From positions 1 through 52,677 of the IMG/VR virus record IMGVR_UViG_3300010157_000085: a DNA stretch of 52,677 nt. The stretch is one strand, 5' to 3'. Of the stretch, positions 16,697-26,321 are shown piece by piece; the stretch's first letter is position 1; the number at the start of each line of letters is the position of its first letter. The DNA is from a virus. The position numbers and the translations under genes were made by a program. The notes under the pieces are model-generated. The model was not told where the DNA came from. It searched no databases and saw only the letters and a list, made by a program, of their open reading frames with translations.

Positions 16697-19053
16697 AGGT
16701 TTTCCTCTTTAGTGGGATCGATATGTGTTTTACGTGCTGGTTGATCCATACCACCCTCACCACTGCTGTGCTCATCCATGTTCGTTGGAGTAGGAATCAT
16801 TGCATCATCGCTAGCTTCTATAAGTGCCGCAAGGTGCTTTTTAAACTCATCTTCATCAAACTTTTCATAACTATCATCAAGTGTTACCTTGATGCCATGA
16901 GCCAGCTTCATCTTCTTGCGTTTACGACTTTCTGAAGGTGTAGCAAACTTCATACGGCCACCATACTCAACACGTTCAGGAATAACACTTCCATCGCCAA
17001 AGCTCGTGCTTAGGATTTCATCTTCATTACCAGCTGTTTTCTTTTGTGGGCCATTCTTTGGTCCCTGCTTGCTGGGCTTGGGTTGCGTCTTTTTCTGGTC
17101 GTATGATTCGCTAGGACGCTGACGCTCTGTTCCACGCTGAGTCTGTTGCTGCTGCTGTGCTTGCTGGTTTATCATTGGGAATATCTGAGCACCCAGGGCA
17201 GCATCGCTGTTCTGCGCTGGTACGCCTGTCATGTTAGGAGCAGCTGGTGGTGTTACAAGGCCAGCAATTGCTCCAGGGGCTAGCTGTGCAGCAAGTCCTG
17301 GGTTCTCTAGGATGGACAGGTATGCCTGATATTCCTGAATGTATTCTGCTGGAATTGGTAGCTGTTGCACTAATAGCTGTTGAAATAGTTCGCGCTTGAA
17401 CTGCTGTTCAGCTACAACTGTCTTGACCTTTTCTTCACGACGAGTTTCAAGCTCATCATCAAAGTCAATAGGAATGTTGACTGCAAGTGTCCCCAGGCTG
17501 ATTGGGAATCCTGCTCCCATAAGGTTCTGCAAGAAGCCACGCTCAATGCTTTCATCGCGTAGGTTCATGCTGCGGAAGCGTACTTCTGGGATTGCTAGCT
17601 TTGGGCGTTCTTCAATGTACTCAGCACCGGTTTCTTCATCAACCATGAGCACTGTTTCCATGATTGGCATGGTACGACCATTTACGGTGCGCATCTCATA
17701 GTGACCCTGTCGTTCAGCTACAGGCTCCATACGACTACGGATAAAGTCATTGATCTTGTGCTGGTAGGTAGAGAGCATTTGAGTGATGAGCTCACGGTTA
17801 AGAGCACCACTAGCATAAGTTCCACCGTTACCACCCTGCAGTAGGTCAGAACCAATACCGAATACCTGCATGACCTTGCTCTCTACTCGCATAAAGTCCT
17901 GGTCCAAGCGAGGCATACTCTCTCGCCCAAAAGCATTCTGGATCTGTAGGCCATGGTGGTAGGTCATCAATCGGAAGTCCGAGTTGATTGCCATACTAAG
18001 GTCGTCTCTCAGGGCTTGTAGCTCAGTAGCATCAGGAATCCATGGCCCGTCTTGATCGACATCAGGAAGACCAAGTGTTGCAAGAATAAGAGGAGAATAA
18101 AGTCTGTCAGCAATAGCATCCTGAGCAGCGTTGAGGCTCTCCTCCAGCATAAGCATACGAAAAGCACGAAGAAGAATAGGAGTGCCATGCTCGCTCCAAG
18201 GGTTAGTCTTAAACTTGATCTGCTTCATGATCACATCACTAACAGGGATCTCCTTGTCTTGACGTGCCCAGGCTACAACATCAGGGTACATCTGCATGAG
18301 CATCTGGTATTCCTGTGATGGATCACGAGTCTCAATAAGTTTTTTGATCTCCTGAGGAACCTTGATGTGGTACTGGTAGGTTCGAAGCGCACGGTTCTTT
18401 GCAACGATAACATCGTTGGGGTTGATGATCTCATCATCTTCCCATGCGCCAATACCATCGTGCCAGCTGCCCATTGCAAATACTTCGCCTACGGTCCAGT
18501 GCTCACGGCCCAGGTCAAACAAGAATTCTTGATAGTTTAGTCCATCAAAGAATAGTTCGTTATAGAAGTCACTGATTCGCTTGTCATGATGAACTAGCTC
18601 AATGTCCAGAAGTGGAAAACGAGTATAGATATCAATCAGACCCGGGACCAGGTAGTGAGTTGTATAAAGCAAACGAGCCCAGTCGCGAATCTTACGCGTC
18701 TGCTCATCTGGGTCCTCCATGTTGAACCACCAGGTACGCTCACGCCAGTACTCGAATGGGTCATGTAGTTTTGGCATAGCCCACTGGGCATCGCTACCGT
18801 GAGCAGCACCAGTCTTACGTCCAACGGTGCGTGACATACGGTTTTCACCAAGGAAGTCACTGCCACTCAAGTTATTGAGCCTCTGACGGCCTTCTGGTGG
18901 CATACCAGAGACGTCACCGGTCAGAGAACCGGTACGAACATTCCGTAGCATCTCCTGGGTCTCAAGCCGATGGCGCAGTGGGTTACTAGAGCCGGTAATA
19001 CCAGCCGTGCGCATACGGTTGAGCTCTGCTGAAGCGCTCCAGTCATTGGACAT
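16693..19053 (-). CDS. Portal protein
   Basis: 786 residues. The segment from about 95 to 560 has portal features: an aromatic-rich wing (EYWRERTWWFNMEDPDE), LLYTTHYLVPGLIDIY, then IKFKTNPWSEHGTPILLRAFR, and the late motif FGIGSDLLQGGNGGTYASGALN preceding the long stem and crown helices. The portal ring is the DNA entry and exit channel of the head. The C-terminal 200 residues are low complexity: a poly-Gln tract, a Lys/Pro-rich stretch with KKTAGNEDE and an acidic tail. This is longer than many portals and may be processed or sit inside the head. AAGGAAC precedes the ATG. It starts the head gene run ahead of the protease. Confidence 0.88.
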   Translation of the reverse strand: MSNDWSASAELNRMRTAGITGSSNPLRHRLETQEMLRNVRTGSLTGDVSGMPPEGRQRLNNLSGSDFLGENRMSRTVGRKTGAAHGSDAQWAMPKLHDPFEYWRERTWWFNMEDPDEQTRKIRDWARLLYTTHYLVPGLIDIYTRFPLLDIELVHHDKRISDFYNELFFDGLNYQEFLFDLGREHWTVGEVFAMGSWHDGIGAWEDDEIINPNDVIVAKNRALRTYQYHIKVPQEIKKLIETRDPSQEYQMLMQMYPDVVAWARQDKEIPVSDVIMKQIKFKTNPWSEHGTPILLRAFRMLMLEESLNAAQDAIADRLYSPLILATLGLPDVDQDGPWIPDATELQALRDDLSMAINSDFRLMTYHHGLQIQNAFGRESMPRLDQDFMRVESKVMQVFGIGSDLLQGGNGGTYASGALNRELITQMLSTYQHKINDFIRSRMEPVAERQGHYEMRTVNGRTMPIMETVLMVDEETGAEYIEERPKLAIPEVRFRSMNLRDESIERGFLQNLMGAGFPISLGTLAVNIPIDFDDELETRREEKVKTVVAEQQFKRELFQQLLVQQLPIPAEYIQEYQAYLSILENPGLAAQLAPGAIAGLVTPPAAPNMTGVPAQNSDAALGAQIFPMINQQAQQQQQTQRGTERQRPSESYDQKKTQPKPSKQGPKNGPQKKTAGNEDEILSTSFGDGSVIPERVEYGGRMKFATPSESRKRKKMKLAHGIKVTLDDSYEKFDEDEFKKHLAALIEASDDAMIPTPTNMDEHSSGEGGMDQPARKTHIDPTKEENL

Positions 19054-19063
19054 TATTTGTTCC

Positions 19064-19255
19064 TTAGAAGGCTACACAGCTGCAAGAGTTAATACCGCTA
19101 CCAACTTTTTGGTGACCACATGAGTAAAACTCAAGACTATTACTAAAGCGGATAACACCACCGCTGTCGTTCTGGTCGATAGGATTGCCATTGAAATCAA
19201 AGTTAGCAGCAACATGACGAGTACGAGCTGTTCTGATGTTTTGTGATCTTTCCAT
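19064..19255 (-). CDS. Small 63-residue protein with C-terminal Cys cluster
   Basis: A short protein beginning MERSQNIRTARTRHVAANF and ending with a Cys/His cluster (YSCGHQ, then NSCSCVAF). The first residues resemble the T-A-R motif at the start of several larger late proteins. The three Cys and one His could bind zinc. It lies 10 bases upstream of the portal gene. No family recognised. Confidence 0.62.
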   Translation of the reverse strand: MERSQNIRTARTRHVAANFDFNGNPIDQNDSGGVIRFSNSLEFYSCGHQKVGSGINSCSCVAF

Positions 19256-19266
19256 AGTATTACCCT

Positions 19267-20010
19267 TTAGCCGTAGTAGTCAACATTATTCTTGGTTGCT
19301 GTGTAAGGAACGCTGCCATTAACTGTGTTAGTGACCTGTCCACTCGAGATCGTCAGATAACGAGGCCCTTGGATGCTGATCTGTCCGATGCTACCGTTAG
19401 CATCTGCTGCATTAGTACCAATGCCCATGGCGTTGTAGTCAACGAACAAGCCTGGGATAGCCCAGTCAACAATGCCACTGGTTGTAGTGGTACCACTAGC
19501 AATAACACGATATGCTAGTTTTGGGTACTCTGCAATGCTTACAGAGTTATTAAGCGTGAAAGATTGACCTACGCCTGTGCTGGTGGCTGTTCCGCTGAGG
19601 ATAGTTATCCAGTTGGATGCTGGATAGGTAGTATTGTTCTGAAATCTGTTGTTGCTACCTTGCAGCTCAAGATATACAGTGCCAGAGAATGTTGGGTTTA
19701 GCCAGAAGTCAACAAACATGGTTTCCATGTCTTGCACGCTCAAGCTTGGGCTTGGTGCACAGACAAACCCAACATCAATCTTACCATTACCATTAACATT
19801 GATATTAAGACCGGGGACAACGCTACCAACCTGACCACCATTCCAGGTTTGGCCGCTAATAGTGACAGCACCTTGAACAGCTGTGTAATTACTGCCAGTA
19901 AATGCAGCAGCACCACCTGGAACGCCATCATAAGCGTATATGGTCTGGAAGTTGCCAAGCACGTATGGCTTCTTTACCTGCTTTGGTCCTTTGCCTTCTG
20001 CTGATTGCAT
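19267..20010 (-). CDS. Putative beta-sandwich virion protein
   Basis: 247 residues with a basic N-terminus (KGPKQVKKPYVLGNF) and a long beta-rich body with alternating hydrophobic and Thr/Ser residues and few helices. A carbohydrate-binding or virion-surface domain would fit, but I see no diagnostic residues. Good ribosome site (AGGAGA). It lies upstream of the portal gene, an unusual place for a fibre-like fold. Function unknown. Confidence 0.77.
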   Translation of the reverse strand: MQSAEGKGPKQVKKPYVLGNFQTIYAYDGVPGGAAAFTGSNYTAVQGAVTISGQTWNGGQVGSVVPGLNINVNGNGKIDVGFVCAPSPSLSVQDMETMFVDFWLNPTFSGTVYLELQGSNNRFQNNTTYPASNWITILSGTATSTGVGQSFTLNNSVSIAEYPKLAYRVIASGTTTTSGIVDWAIPGLFVDYNAMGIGTNAADANGSIGQISIQGPRYLTISSGQVTNTVNGSVPYTATKNNVDYYG

Positions 20011-20018
20011 TTTATCTC

Positions 20019-20597
20019 CTATAGGCTCATATAATCTATGCCAAGATCTGGTACGCTTGATTGTTGTAAGTATCTCATTGCATTGGCACTGATATCATCA
20101 TCAGCAACACTTATAGCCGGTACGTCGCTTGAAGGAACTGACTGAACCGACTGCGGCCTTGGAGCTGACTGCTGTGGAGCGGGTGCTGGCTTGCTGTTGA
20201 TTCTATTTTCTAAAGATTTGATAGAGCCAACGATTGGTGCTAGTGCTACTTTTAATGCTTCTGCAATTTTTAATTCAACTGGTATTTCTGTTGCTTTTGG
20301 TTCTGGCCGCACCCAGTACTTTGTTAGTACAGTGCTGCACAGCTCCCAGATCAAGCTATCAACTCTTTCTCCAGCTAGAGTTTCGATGCGCTTTATCTTT
20401 TTATCCCAAACGTATTCATATTCTTTACCATACCCATCAATCAAAGTCCCATAAGCATGACTATCTGTTTGATTAATCACAGTTAGCTGCTGTAGGTTTG
20501 ATACTGTTTGTAGTTCTGGCTCTGGTTCTTGAACAATAACCTCAAGGACCTCTTCGGCTGGCACCGAGACGATCTTGGTTCTGCGTGTTTTAAACAT
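20019..20597 (-). CDS. Hypothetical late protein
   Basis: 192 residues: a basic start (MFKTRRTKIVSVP), an acidic stretch, a compact domain at about 35-110 (YGTLIDGYGKEYEYVWDKKIKRIETLAGERV), a Pro/Gln/Ser linker (about 133-160) and an acidic C-terminus. I do not recognise it. Nine bases separate it from the next gene. Its ribosome site is weak, so it may depend on coupling to the upstream gene. Confidence 0.72.
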   Translation of the reverse strand: MFKTRRTKIVSVPAEEVLEVIVQEPEPELQTVSNLQQLTVINQTDSHAYGTLIDGYGKEYEYVWDKKIKRIETLAGERVDSLIWELCSTVLTKYWVRPEPKATEIPVELKIAEALKVALAPIVGSIKSLENRINSKPAPAPQQSAPRPQSVQSVPSSDVPAISVADDDISANAMRYLQQSSVPDLGIDYMSL

Positions 20598-20602
20598 ATT
20601 TT

Positions 20603-21178
20603 TTACTCAGCAAATACCAGTTCGTAGTCGGCCTTGCGCTCAACGCTAGCAGTGCGGTCATCCCAGACAACAGCAAATTCGTTATCACCGACAGCTAGAA
20701 CTGTTCCAGCAATCTTGGTGCTAGGTGTTTCAACGACAACTCGCGATTGAACAAGCGTTCCACGGTTAACATTAGCTACAACACCCATGGTAAATTCAGC
20801 ATGTGGTTGAGTGGTGTTAAAACCACCAGCTTGATTTTGGATCTTGCGAGCAGCACGTTGCAACTGTGGTGGCATGTTCATCTCAGCCAGGTCTGGAGTG
20901 CCAGCTACTTCTGGCTCCATGACCATAAGCGCACGGTCTTGTGCAGGGTTTGGAGTGCTACTAAACCCCGTGTTCTGAGCATTGTTGTCTAGGTGAGCGC
21001 CAATACCCTGTTGCTGTTCCAGGTATGCCCGCATGTTGCGTTCATAGTCGCTTTTCTCATTAAGATAGTCACCGACCCATTGTTCTCCTGGCTGGATGAA
21101 GTTTGGGTCAGCACCCATCTCATTGCCCTCGGCTGCCTCAAAGATCTGAGAAATTTTAATATTCAAACGGGGTTCCAT
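20603..21178 (-). CDS. Hypothetical late protein with KOW/SH3-like C-terminus
   Basis: 191 residues from the ATG that follows AGGAG (a GTG two codons earlier is less likely). It begins MEPRLNIKISQIFEAAEG, close to the N-terminal tags of other late proteins. The middle is Gln/Asn-rich. The last 60 residues look like a small beta-barrel (GTLVQSRVVVETPSTKIAGT, then VVWDDRTASVERKADYELV), similar in style to KOW/SH3 domains that bind RNA or protein. Function unknown. The gap before it holds tandem repeats and a palindrome. Confidence 0.72.
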   Translation of the reverse strand: MEPRLNIKISQIFEAAEGNEMGADPNFIQPGEQWVGDYLNEKSDYERNMRAYLEQQQGIGAHLDNNAQNTGFSSTPNPAQDRALMVMEPEVAGTPDLAEMNMPPQLQRAARKIQNQAGGFNTTQPHAEFTMGVVANVNRGTLVQSRVVVETPSTKIAGTVLAVGDNEFAVVWDDRTASVERKADYELVFAE

Positions 21179-21193
21179 AAACACTCCTGTTTA

Positions 21194-21236
21194 TCAAGTA
21201 CATACACTCAAGTACATACACTACTGTATATACAGT
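21194..21236. promoter_or_regulatory. Tandem 14-bp repeat and perfect palindrome in gene gap
   Basis: The 77-bp gap between two minus-strand genes contains TCAAGTACATACAC twice in perfect tandem (21194-21207 and 21208-21221), followed by the perfect 14-bp palindrome ACTGTATATACAGT (21223-21236). Such an arrangement is typical of a protein-binding operator or promoter. The protein is unknown, and a clear -35/-10 pair is not seen. Confidence 0.55.
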
Positions 21237-21255
21237 CTATTATTACATTGTCCTG

Positions 21256-21630
21256 CTAGAAAGGCTTGGGTGGCACTGGCGCACCATCGCTAGACTTTTG
21301 TTTTACTTCTGTTGTCATCGCTGGTTCTTCTTTTGGCATGTCAACGCTAGGGAATGTTTCTTGCACAGTTGGCTCTGGACTTTCTGAATTCATTGTATTG
21401 GCATAGTACTTAAACTTGCTAGCAAATGCCCAGATGTTTTCAGCACTACTTTGCCTTGGTTCAATATACATACAGCGCGCATGAACAAAATTAACCCTAC
21501 CACTATTATCTATTCTTTTACTGACAGGCATTAGCCTGCCTCGATCGCCTTGACCAGTAACGTCCTCACAAATCATGCAAGTGGCATCTGATGGTACTGC
21601 TTCAGTTACTTCTGTGTAGTGAGATTCCAT
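21256..21630 (-). CDS. Small protein with treble-clef-like Cys motif
   Basis: 124 residues starting MESHYTEVTEAVPSDATCMIC. The N-terminal half has CMIC, then after about 28 residues VHARC, a spacing that would suit a small zinc-binding fold like those of phage Zn-finger proteins. The C-terminal half is Glu/Pro/Ser-rich and probably disordered. The chosen ATG follows GAGGA and nearly abuts the upstream stop; an earlier in-frame start lies inside the upstream gene. Confidence 0.72.
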   Translation of the reverse strand: MESHYTEVTEAVPSDATCMICEDVTGQGDRGRLMPVSKRIDNSGRVNFVHARCMYIEPRQSSAENIWAFASKFKYYANTMNSESPEPTVQETFPSVDMPKEEPAMTTEVKQKSSDGAPVPPKPF

Positions 21631-21631
21631 T

Positions 21632-23743
21632 TTATTCCTCGTCCCATATGTCATCGCCATGCCCAATAGCGCTTGGATCAATTGCTTGATGGGCTTTTTC
21701 TAGGTCCTTAGTCCTAGCAAAAACATCTTTGAAAGTTTCAAACTCTCCAGGTTTCAGCGCACGGTCCATTCTTGAAGTAAGAACTTGTCGCAAGTAATCT
21801 TCATGCTCTGGCGATAACAACTTTTCACTAACGCTGCTAGCATCTGCTGGTTCTTTAGCTTCTCTATCTGTTTTTATACCAAGGTTTTTCAATGTACTGT
21901 TTAGCTCTGAGCTCGCACGCTCAGCATTAAGCTGCTTGACATTTGATGGCAATATAAATGTGCTGTTAGAACGAACCAGGACTGTTCCAATGTTTTGTGT
22001 TTGTGGGACCAGGTTCAGTGGGTGATCATACTGAGGAGCATCAGAGTTGATACTACTGCTCGGCACCCCATTCCTACGGTTCATTGAAGATAGAGTCTCC
22101 ATCAACTTGTTCTTTGAATCTGCATCTTTCATATTGTGGAATGCTTCATGCAGATTAGACAAACTCCATGGGTTTGCACCACGATAGAATTTAACAACTC
22201 TTTCGCTTTTTGCATAGGTTGAATCAGCATATGGCTTGCCGGTTCTTTGCAGCATGCGGTTGCCTCTATGATCAAGAATATCACCATAGGGTGCTGTTTG
22301 ATATATATGGCCACGAAATTGCAGGTGTGGTTCAATAATTGGATTTAGTTTAGACACTCTATCTCCACCAATGTTTTCCACCCAACGCATTTCAGTGGGT
22401 TTACGATCAACTGTAGTGATGTGGACTGCACTGGCTCGACGGTTAGCACCCGCTGCTGTACTAAGACGCTTGCCAAATGTGTCTACCAGACTATTAGATA
22501 AATCTTGGTCTTCTGGGCTGGTTGCTATTGAACTAAAGCTATTTTTAGGATCAGAATGCATCAGCTCAAGTGATAGCCCAGGCTTGCCGTTGACATCAAC
22601 GCCTCTGGATCGATCTCTACGATCTTGAATTTCTGCATCTGCAGAAGCAAAACTTATTGCGTGATAGTGTCCATTCAAGCTACCATCAGAATTAACTGAA
22701 TGCACAAGCATGGTTGCGCCAGGGTCAATGCCTACACCATGAACACTAACAAGATCACCGGGTCGTATGTTATGAGTGAGTGCGCCTTCAAGATTTGTAT
22801 GCGTTGAATGAGCACGGATACCCGGAGCAGTAGGCTCCCAGCGGTCTTCTACAACAATAGGTGCTAGTATTCGCCTTAGCGCTTCACCATATCCGCTTGC
22901 TTCACCATATCTGCCATGCTGATATTTAATATGGTGATCTTTTACCGTGTGGCCTCTTTCAGTTAAATCTTCTCTGATGTGCCTTACATGTGGTTCAACA
23001 GCACAGCCAGCAAAGCAACTTGGTCCGGTGCAATAAAAGTTATGCGCATGTAGTGCAGCGTTCCACGCACCGGCAGAGTGCTTTAATCCTGCCATACCAG
23101 TATGCCCAGTAGTATCAAAAATTGTATGCCCACGGCCTTCACAACCGGCACATGGCATCGGGTTGCCGTTCTTATCAACAAGGCCTGAACCTTTGCATTC
23201 ATCATGCGCATGGTCTGTAAGCGTTGGCGCAATATTCATTGCCAGCGTTAGTGCCTTGGTAGCAGCATGATTGGAATTTACTATAGGTTGAGAGCGGGCA
23301 TACTCCATGGTATGGCGACGATCATGTTCTTCATCACTTAATGCTGGCATGAGTGATGAAAGATCAGTTCCACTTGTTGGTAGATAAAGCGGTGCTATTG
23401 GACGAGTGAAATCCGGCTTGCCAAATTCTTCTTCACTCTCTTCATGCCGATTACGACGAAGAATTGTATCAATATTATTAGTATGTATAATATCTGTTGG
23501 TTTTATACCCGATAGATCAACATCATCAGGATGAACACCATATATTTCTGCATAGCCTTCAAGGATTTTTGATGAAGGCGCTTGAAGGAAAAATGGGTCT
23601 GGTTCTTCTGAATCTGGTTCTTCTGAATTGGTAAAACTACTGAAGTCACCGGGTGGGTAGATTTGCCCACTGTCATCAGCAGCAGTTTTTGAGTTAAAAG
23701 TTTTTTTAAGCATTGTATGTTGATTTCTCATTTGATCAAGCAT
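21632..23743 (-). CDS. Large late protein with N-terminal FNSKTA tag and DnaJ-like Cys motifs
   Basis: 703 residues, unrecognised. Near the start is LKKTFNSKTAADDS, the motif shared with neighbouring large proteins; the true start may be the third ATG, which would place the motif at residues 5-10. At about 183-205 a DnaJ-zinc-centre-like stretch reads CKGSG...CAGCEGRGH, and at about 236-250 another Cys/His group follows (FYCTGPSCFAGC). The remainder is soluble, His-rich and of mixed fold. Its start overlaps the upstream gene by 8 bases. An internal virion protein or a component made late is inferred from position. No enzyme motif recognised. Confidence 0.8.
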   Translation of the reverse strand: MLDQMRNQHTMLKKTFNSKTAADDSGQIYPPGDFSSFTNSEEPDSEEPDPFFLQAPSSKILEGYAEIYGVHPDDVDLSGIKPTDIIHTNNIDTILRRNRHEESEEEFGKPDFTRPIAPLYLPTSGTDLSSLMPALSDEEHDRRHTMEYARSQPIVNSNHAATKALTLAMNIAPTLTDHAHDECKGSGLVDKNGNPMPCAGCEGRGHTIFDTTGHTGMAGLKHSAGAWNAALHAHNFYCTGPSCFAGCAVEPHVRHIREDLTERGHTVKDHHIKYQHGRYGEASGYGEALRRILAPIVVEDRWEPTAPGIRAHSTHTNLEGALTHNIRPGDLVSVHGVGIDPGATMLVHSVNSDGSLNGHYHAISFASADAEIQDRRDRSRGVDVNGKPGLSLELMHSDPKNSFSSIATSPEDQDLSNSLVDTFGKRLSTAAGANRRASAVHITTVDRKPTEMRWVENIGGDRVSKLNPIIEPHLQFRGHIYQTAPYGDILDHRGNRMLQRTGKPYADSTYAKSERVVKFYRGANPWSLSNLHEAFHNMKDADSKNKLMETLSSMNRRNGVPSSSINSDAPQYDHPLNLVPQTQNIGTVLVRSNSTFILPSNVKQLNAERASSELNSTLKNLGIKTDREAKEPADASSVSEKLLSPEHEDYLRQVLTSRMDRALKPGEFETFKDVFARTKDLEKAHQAIDPSAIGHGDDIWDEE

Positions 23744-26321
23744 TCATCTTATTAGTACTCTGGATATAAGGTGATACCATTTCTGCAATGGGTCGCATTA
23801 CTATCTTTGCAGTGTCTTCACCATAGGTCTTGGCCACATGTTGTGCAAGCCCGACTGCGTTCTTGAATAGCACACTAGAAGTTCCTCCGGAGTCAACAGA
23901 GATAGAACCAAAATTGTGCATGTCTCGTGCTGACTGCGATGACCCCTCATAAATATTTTTTAGTAGTTTATTAAAATGTTCATCTGATGGATTGATAATG
24001 TTACGCTTTTTTAATTTATTTACTTTATCTTCGATACCAGCAATATGTGGCAAAACAAATTCATGGTAACCAATGAAGGCTGGTGAGTCAATATCTACAT
24101 CTGGGCTTGACAGAAATTTTTGTGCGACATACTTCAATCGGTTTGGCATCCTGATAGCCCTGCTAGGTATGTCTGGTAGTGCTCCAGCAGTTGGTGCAAG
24201 GTTATCCAAGCTGTTTTGAAGAAAGGTAGAAATAGCTGACAGCTGTTCAGAATGAGCACATTCTTTAGCATTTGGTGATGAATTAATCTGAGCACGTATC
24301 TTTTTGAATTGCTCTCGTTGATCTGGTGACATAACAACACCAGATGGTATGCTGGCAGCAACACTATTTTGTTGTTGGTCATTCAATGCTGGTTTTCCAT
24401 TAGAAAGCACCCAGCTGGACCAGGTGCCAAACTTTCCTCTAAAGCGCTGGATCCCTCGCTTTCTATCAGCAGCATTGTTGTTCTCTGTAACAATAAATTC
24501 AGGTTTGCCTGATGACAGCTGTTCATTTGGCAAGATTTTTTCGCTGTTGGCACGATACTCTTTAAATAGGTCCGGTGCTTCTTTGCCTTGAGATTTATAA
24601 ATCCCTCTGAGCAGCTCTAGCGGTACATGAAGATTGCCTTCTTCGTCAATTGGCTCTTGCTGAGTGCCGGGTATTGCTACTGGATTGTTAACATCAAGAT
24701 GGCTGGGGTCAGCTATTCTGCAATCACATGGTTTGCCATCATCACGATGTTCATGAGAACCTCCACATGTGGTGCAATTTGGATCAGGTTTTCCATACGC
24801 CACGCCAGCATCATCTGGAACAGCACCGGCTAGATATACTGGGTTGCCGGGTTGATGATCAATCATTTGCCTTACAAAAGCAACGTCACGAGTTCTTTTT
24901 GGTTTTCCAACGCGTAGCTTTTTACCAGGGTTTTGTCTGAGTGATTCCACAACTTCTTCAGGAGTAATATTACCCTTCCTGTAGTTTTTAATAAATTCTT
25001 GTACGTCTGATTCTGATACATTTCTATGGTCACAAACTGGACAAATGTTTGGCGATGTACCGCGTGAAGCCCATTCATTTGCATTCTTGCCACTGGTTTG
25101 TTTTAGAGTGAGTTCTCCAGTCTCTGGATCTATATCATCTTCATAGCCATGCATACCATCAAGCATTGTTGGATTATCTAAAACACCTACTCTTGCTTGA
25201 TGAATTTTACCTGTTGCATCGCAGGCTGTACATTTAACAAAATCTGACCCTATAGCTGCTAGCGTAGTAGATTGTGCTTTTCTATTCAATGTTAGAGTTA
25301 GCTTATTATTAATTCTCTGGTTAAAAGGTGTTTGGTCACTAATAAAAACCATGGGGACATGTTTTGCAGGGTCAGCTTCATTAGAAACAAAAATGTCTGG
25401 ATGATCTTCACGGTAAACACCCTCAAGAGCATGCTGCAGAGTATCCTCTTGCATTCCTGGCATTGCGCGTAACGGTGATTGACTGGCACGATATTGATTG
25501 CCATTAACATAGTTACCAGAACTGTCTGCTACAGTAATGGGCAAAAAATTACGGCAGCTGGTATTGCTATGGTTGTTACGATGCTGCCCACAAACACAAT
25601 AGTCAACACCAGTTCTTGTAGTGTTTAATGTTTGTGGTTTTTCACTATAGAAGGATTGAACCGCAGTGGTTAAAGGATTTGGCTCAATGAGCATCCTCAT
25701 AGCAGGGTCGTCAACATCACGGATGCTATCCGATGTAAACTCATGGCCAGCGGCGGCAGCGGCGGCAAGATTCTTGTGAAGTTCTTCCTCGTTCACATGG
25801 CGAGTGAATGGTTGGAACATTCTATCAAGCATGTTTTTGTGTTCACTACTAACATATACTGGCAACGAGCTCATACCGTTTGCTCGTAAGAACTTTTGCA
25901 CTCTGGGTTCACCCGCCAGTTCAGACATCGGGTGATCCATTATAGTATATTTCCCAGACTCTACCAGATTATCCAGGCTTTGCCTGTAGGCTGCTGCCTT
26001 GGGGCGTCCAACCTCATCGATGTCGAGTTTACCATCACCGTCCATGTCACTCGTAATAACACGAATGTTCCCACCAAACGATCCAGGGCTAGCACTGGTA
26101 TGTGGTTGATAGCTATTCAGATCAAAAACACCGTAAGGTGCTTGCTTTAGCTTTTGTTCACGTTTTTGCTGTGTTATCTCACCAACGTTTTTTAAAAGCT
26201 GCTCAGCCTGGCTGGTGGCACCCTGCTGTTGTGCAGTTTGCACTGATCGAACAAATTCAGGCAGTGAGTCTTCAACCTGATCTGAAGCTACCCTTATGAG
26301 TGTTTTGCTGTTAAAAATCAT
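23736..26321 (-). CDS. Large late protein with EF-hand loop and multiple zinc-like knuckles
   Basis: 861 residues, unrecognised. It opens MIFNSKTLIRVASD, the shared late-protein tag. Residues 92-103 (DMDGDGKLDIDE) are a perfect EF-hand calcium loop with ligands at Asp92, Asp94, Asp96, Lys98 (backbone), Asp100 and Glu103. Cys groups follow: CVCG with a later C (about 236), CTAC (about 358), CPVC (about 420) and CTTCGG...CDC (about 525). The C-terminal 250 residues look helical. The start overlaps the upstream stop (ATGA). Calcium- and zinc-stabilised architecture suggests a secreted or virion-internal structural role, as inference. Confidence 0.82.
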   Translation of the reverse strand: MIFNSKTLIRVASDQVEDSLPEFVRSVQTAQQQGATSQAEQLLKNVGEITQQKREQKLKQAPYGVFDLNSYQPHTSASPGSFGGNIRVITSDMDGDGKLDIDEVGRPKAAAYRQSLDNLVESGKYTIMDHPMSELAGEPRVQKFLRANGMSSLPVYVSSEHKNMLDRMFQPFTRHVNEEELHKNLAAAAAAGHEFTSDSIRDVDDPAMRMLIEPNPLTTAVQSFYSEKPQTLNTTRTGVDYCVCGQHRNNHSNTSCRNFLPITVADSSGNYVNGNQYRASQSPLRAMPGMQEDTLQHALEGVYREDHPDIFVSNEADPAKHVPMVFISDQTPFNQRINNKLTLTLNRKAQSTTLAAIGSDFVKCTACDATGKIHQARVGVLDNPTMLDGMHGYEDDIDPETGELTLKQTSGKNANEWASRGTSPNICPVCDHRNVSESDVQEFIKNYRKGNITPEEVVESLRQNPGKKLRVGKPKRTRDVAFVRQMIDHQPGNPVYLAGAVPDDAGVAYGKPDPNCTTCGGSHEHRDDGKPCDCRIADPSHLDVNNPVAIPGTQQEPIDEEGNLHVPLELLRGIYKSQGKEAPDLFKEYRANSEKILPNEQLSSGKPEFIVTENNNAADRKRGIQRFRGKFGTWSSWVLSNGKPALNDQQQNSVAASIPSGVVMSPDQREQFKKIRAQINSSPNAKECAHSEQLSAISTFLQNSLDNLAPTAGALPDIPSRAIRMPNRLKYVAQKFLSSPDVDIDSPAFIGYHEFVLPHIAGIEDKVNKLKKRNIINPSDEHFNKLLKNIYEGSSQSARDMHNFGSISVDSGGTSSVLFKNAVGLAQHVAKTYGEDTAKIVMRPIAEMVSPYIQSTNKMNA

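Noticed and set aside
21223-21236. LexA-type SOS box
   Set aside because: ACTGTATATACAGT has CTGT and ACAG only 4 bases apart, not the 8 of the E. coli box, and actinobacterial LexA boxes differ in sequence.
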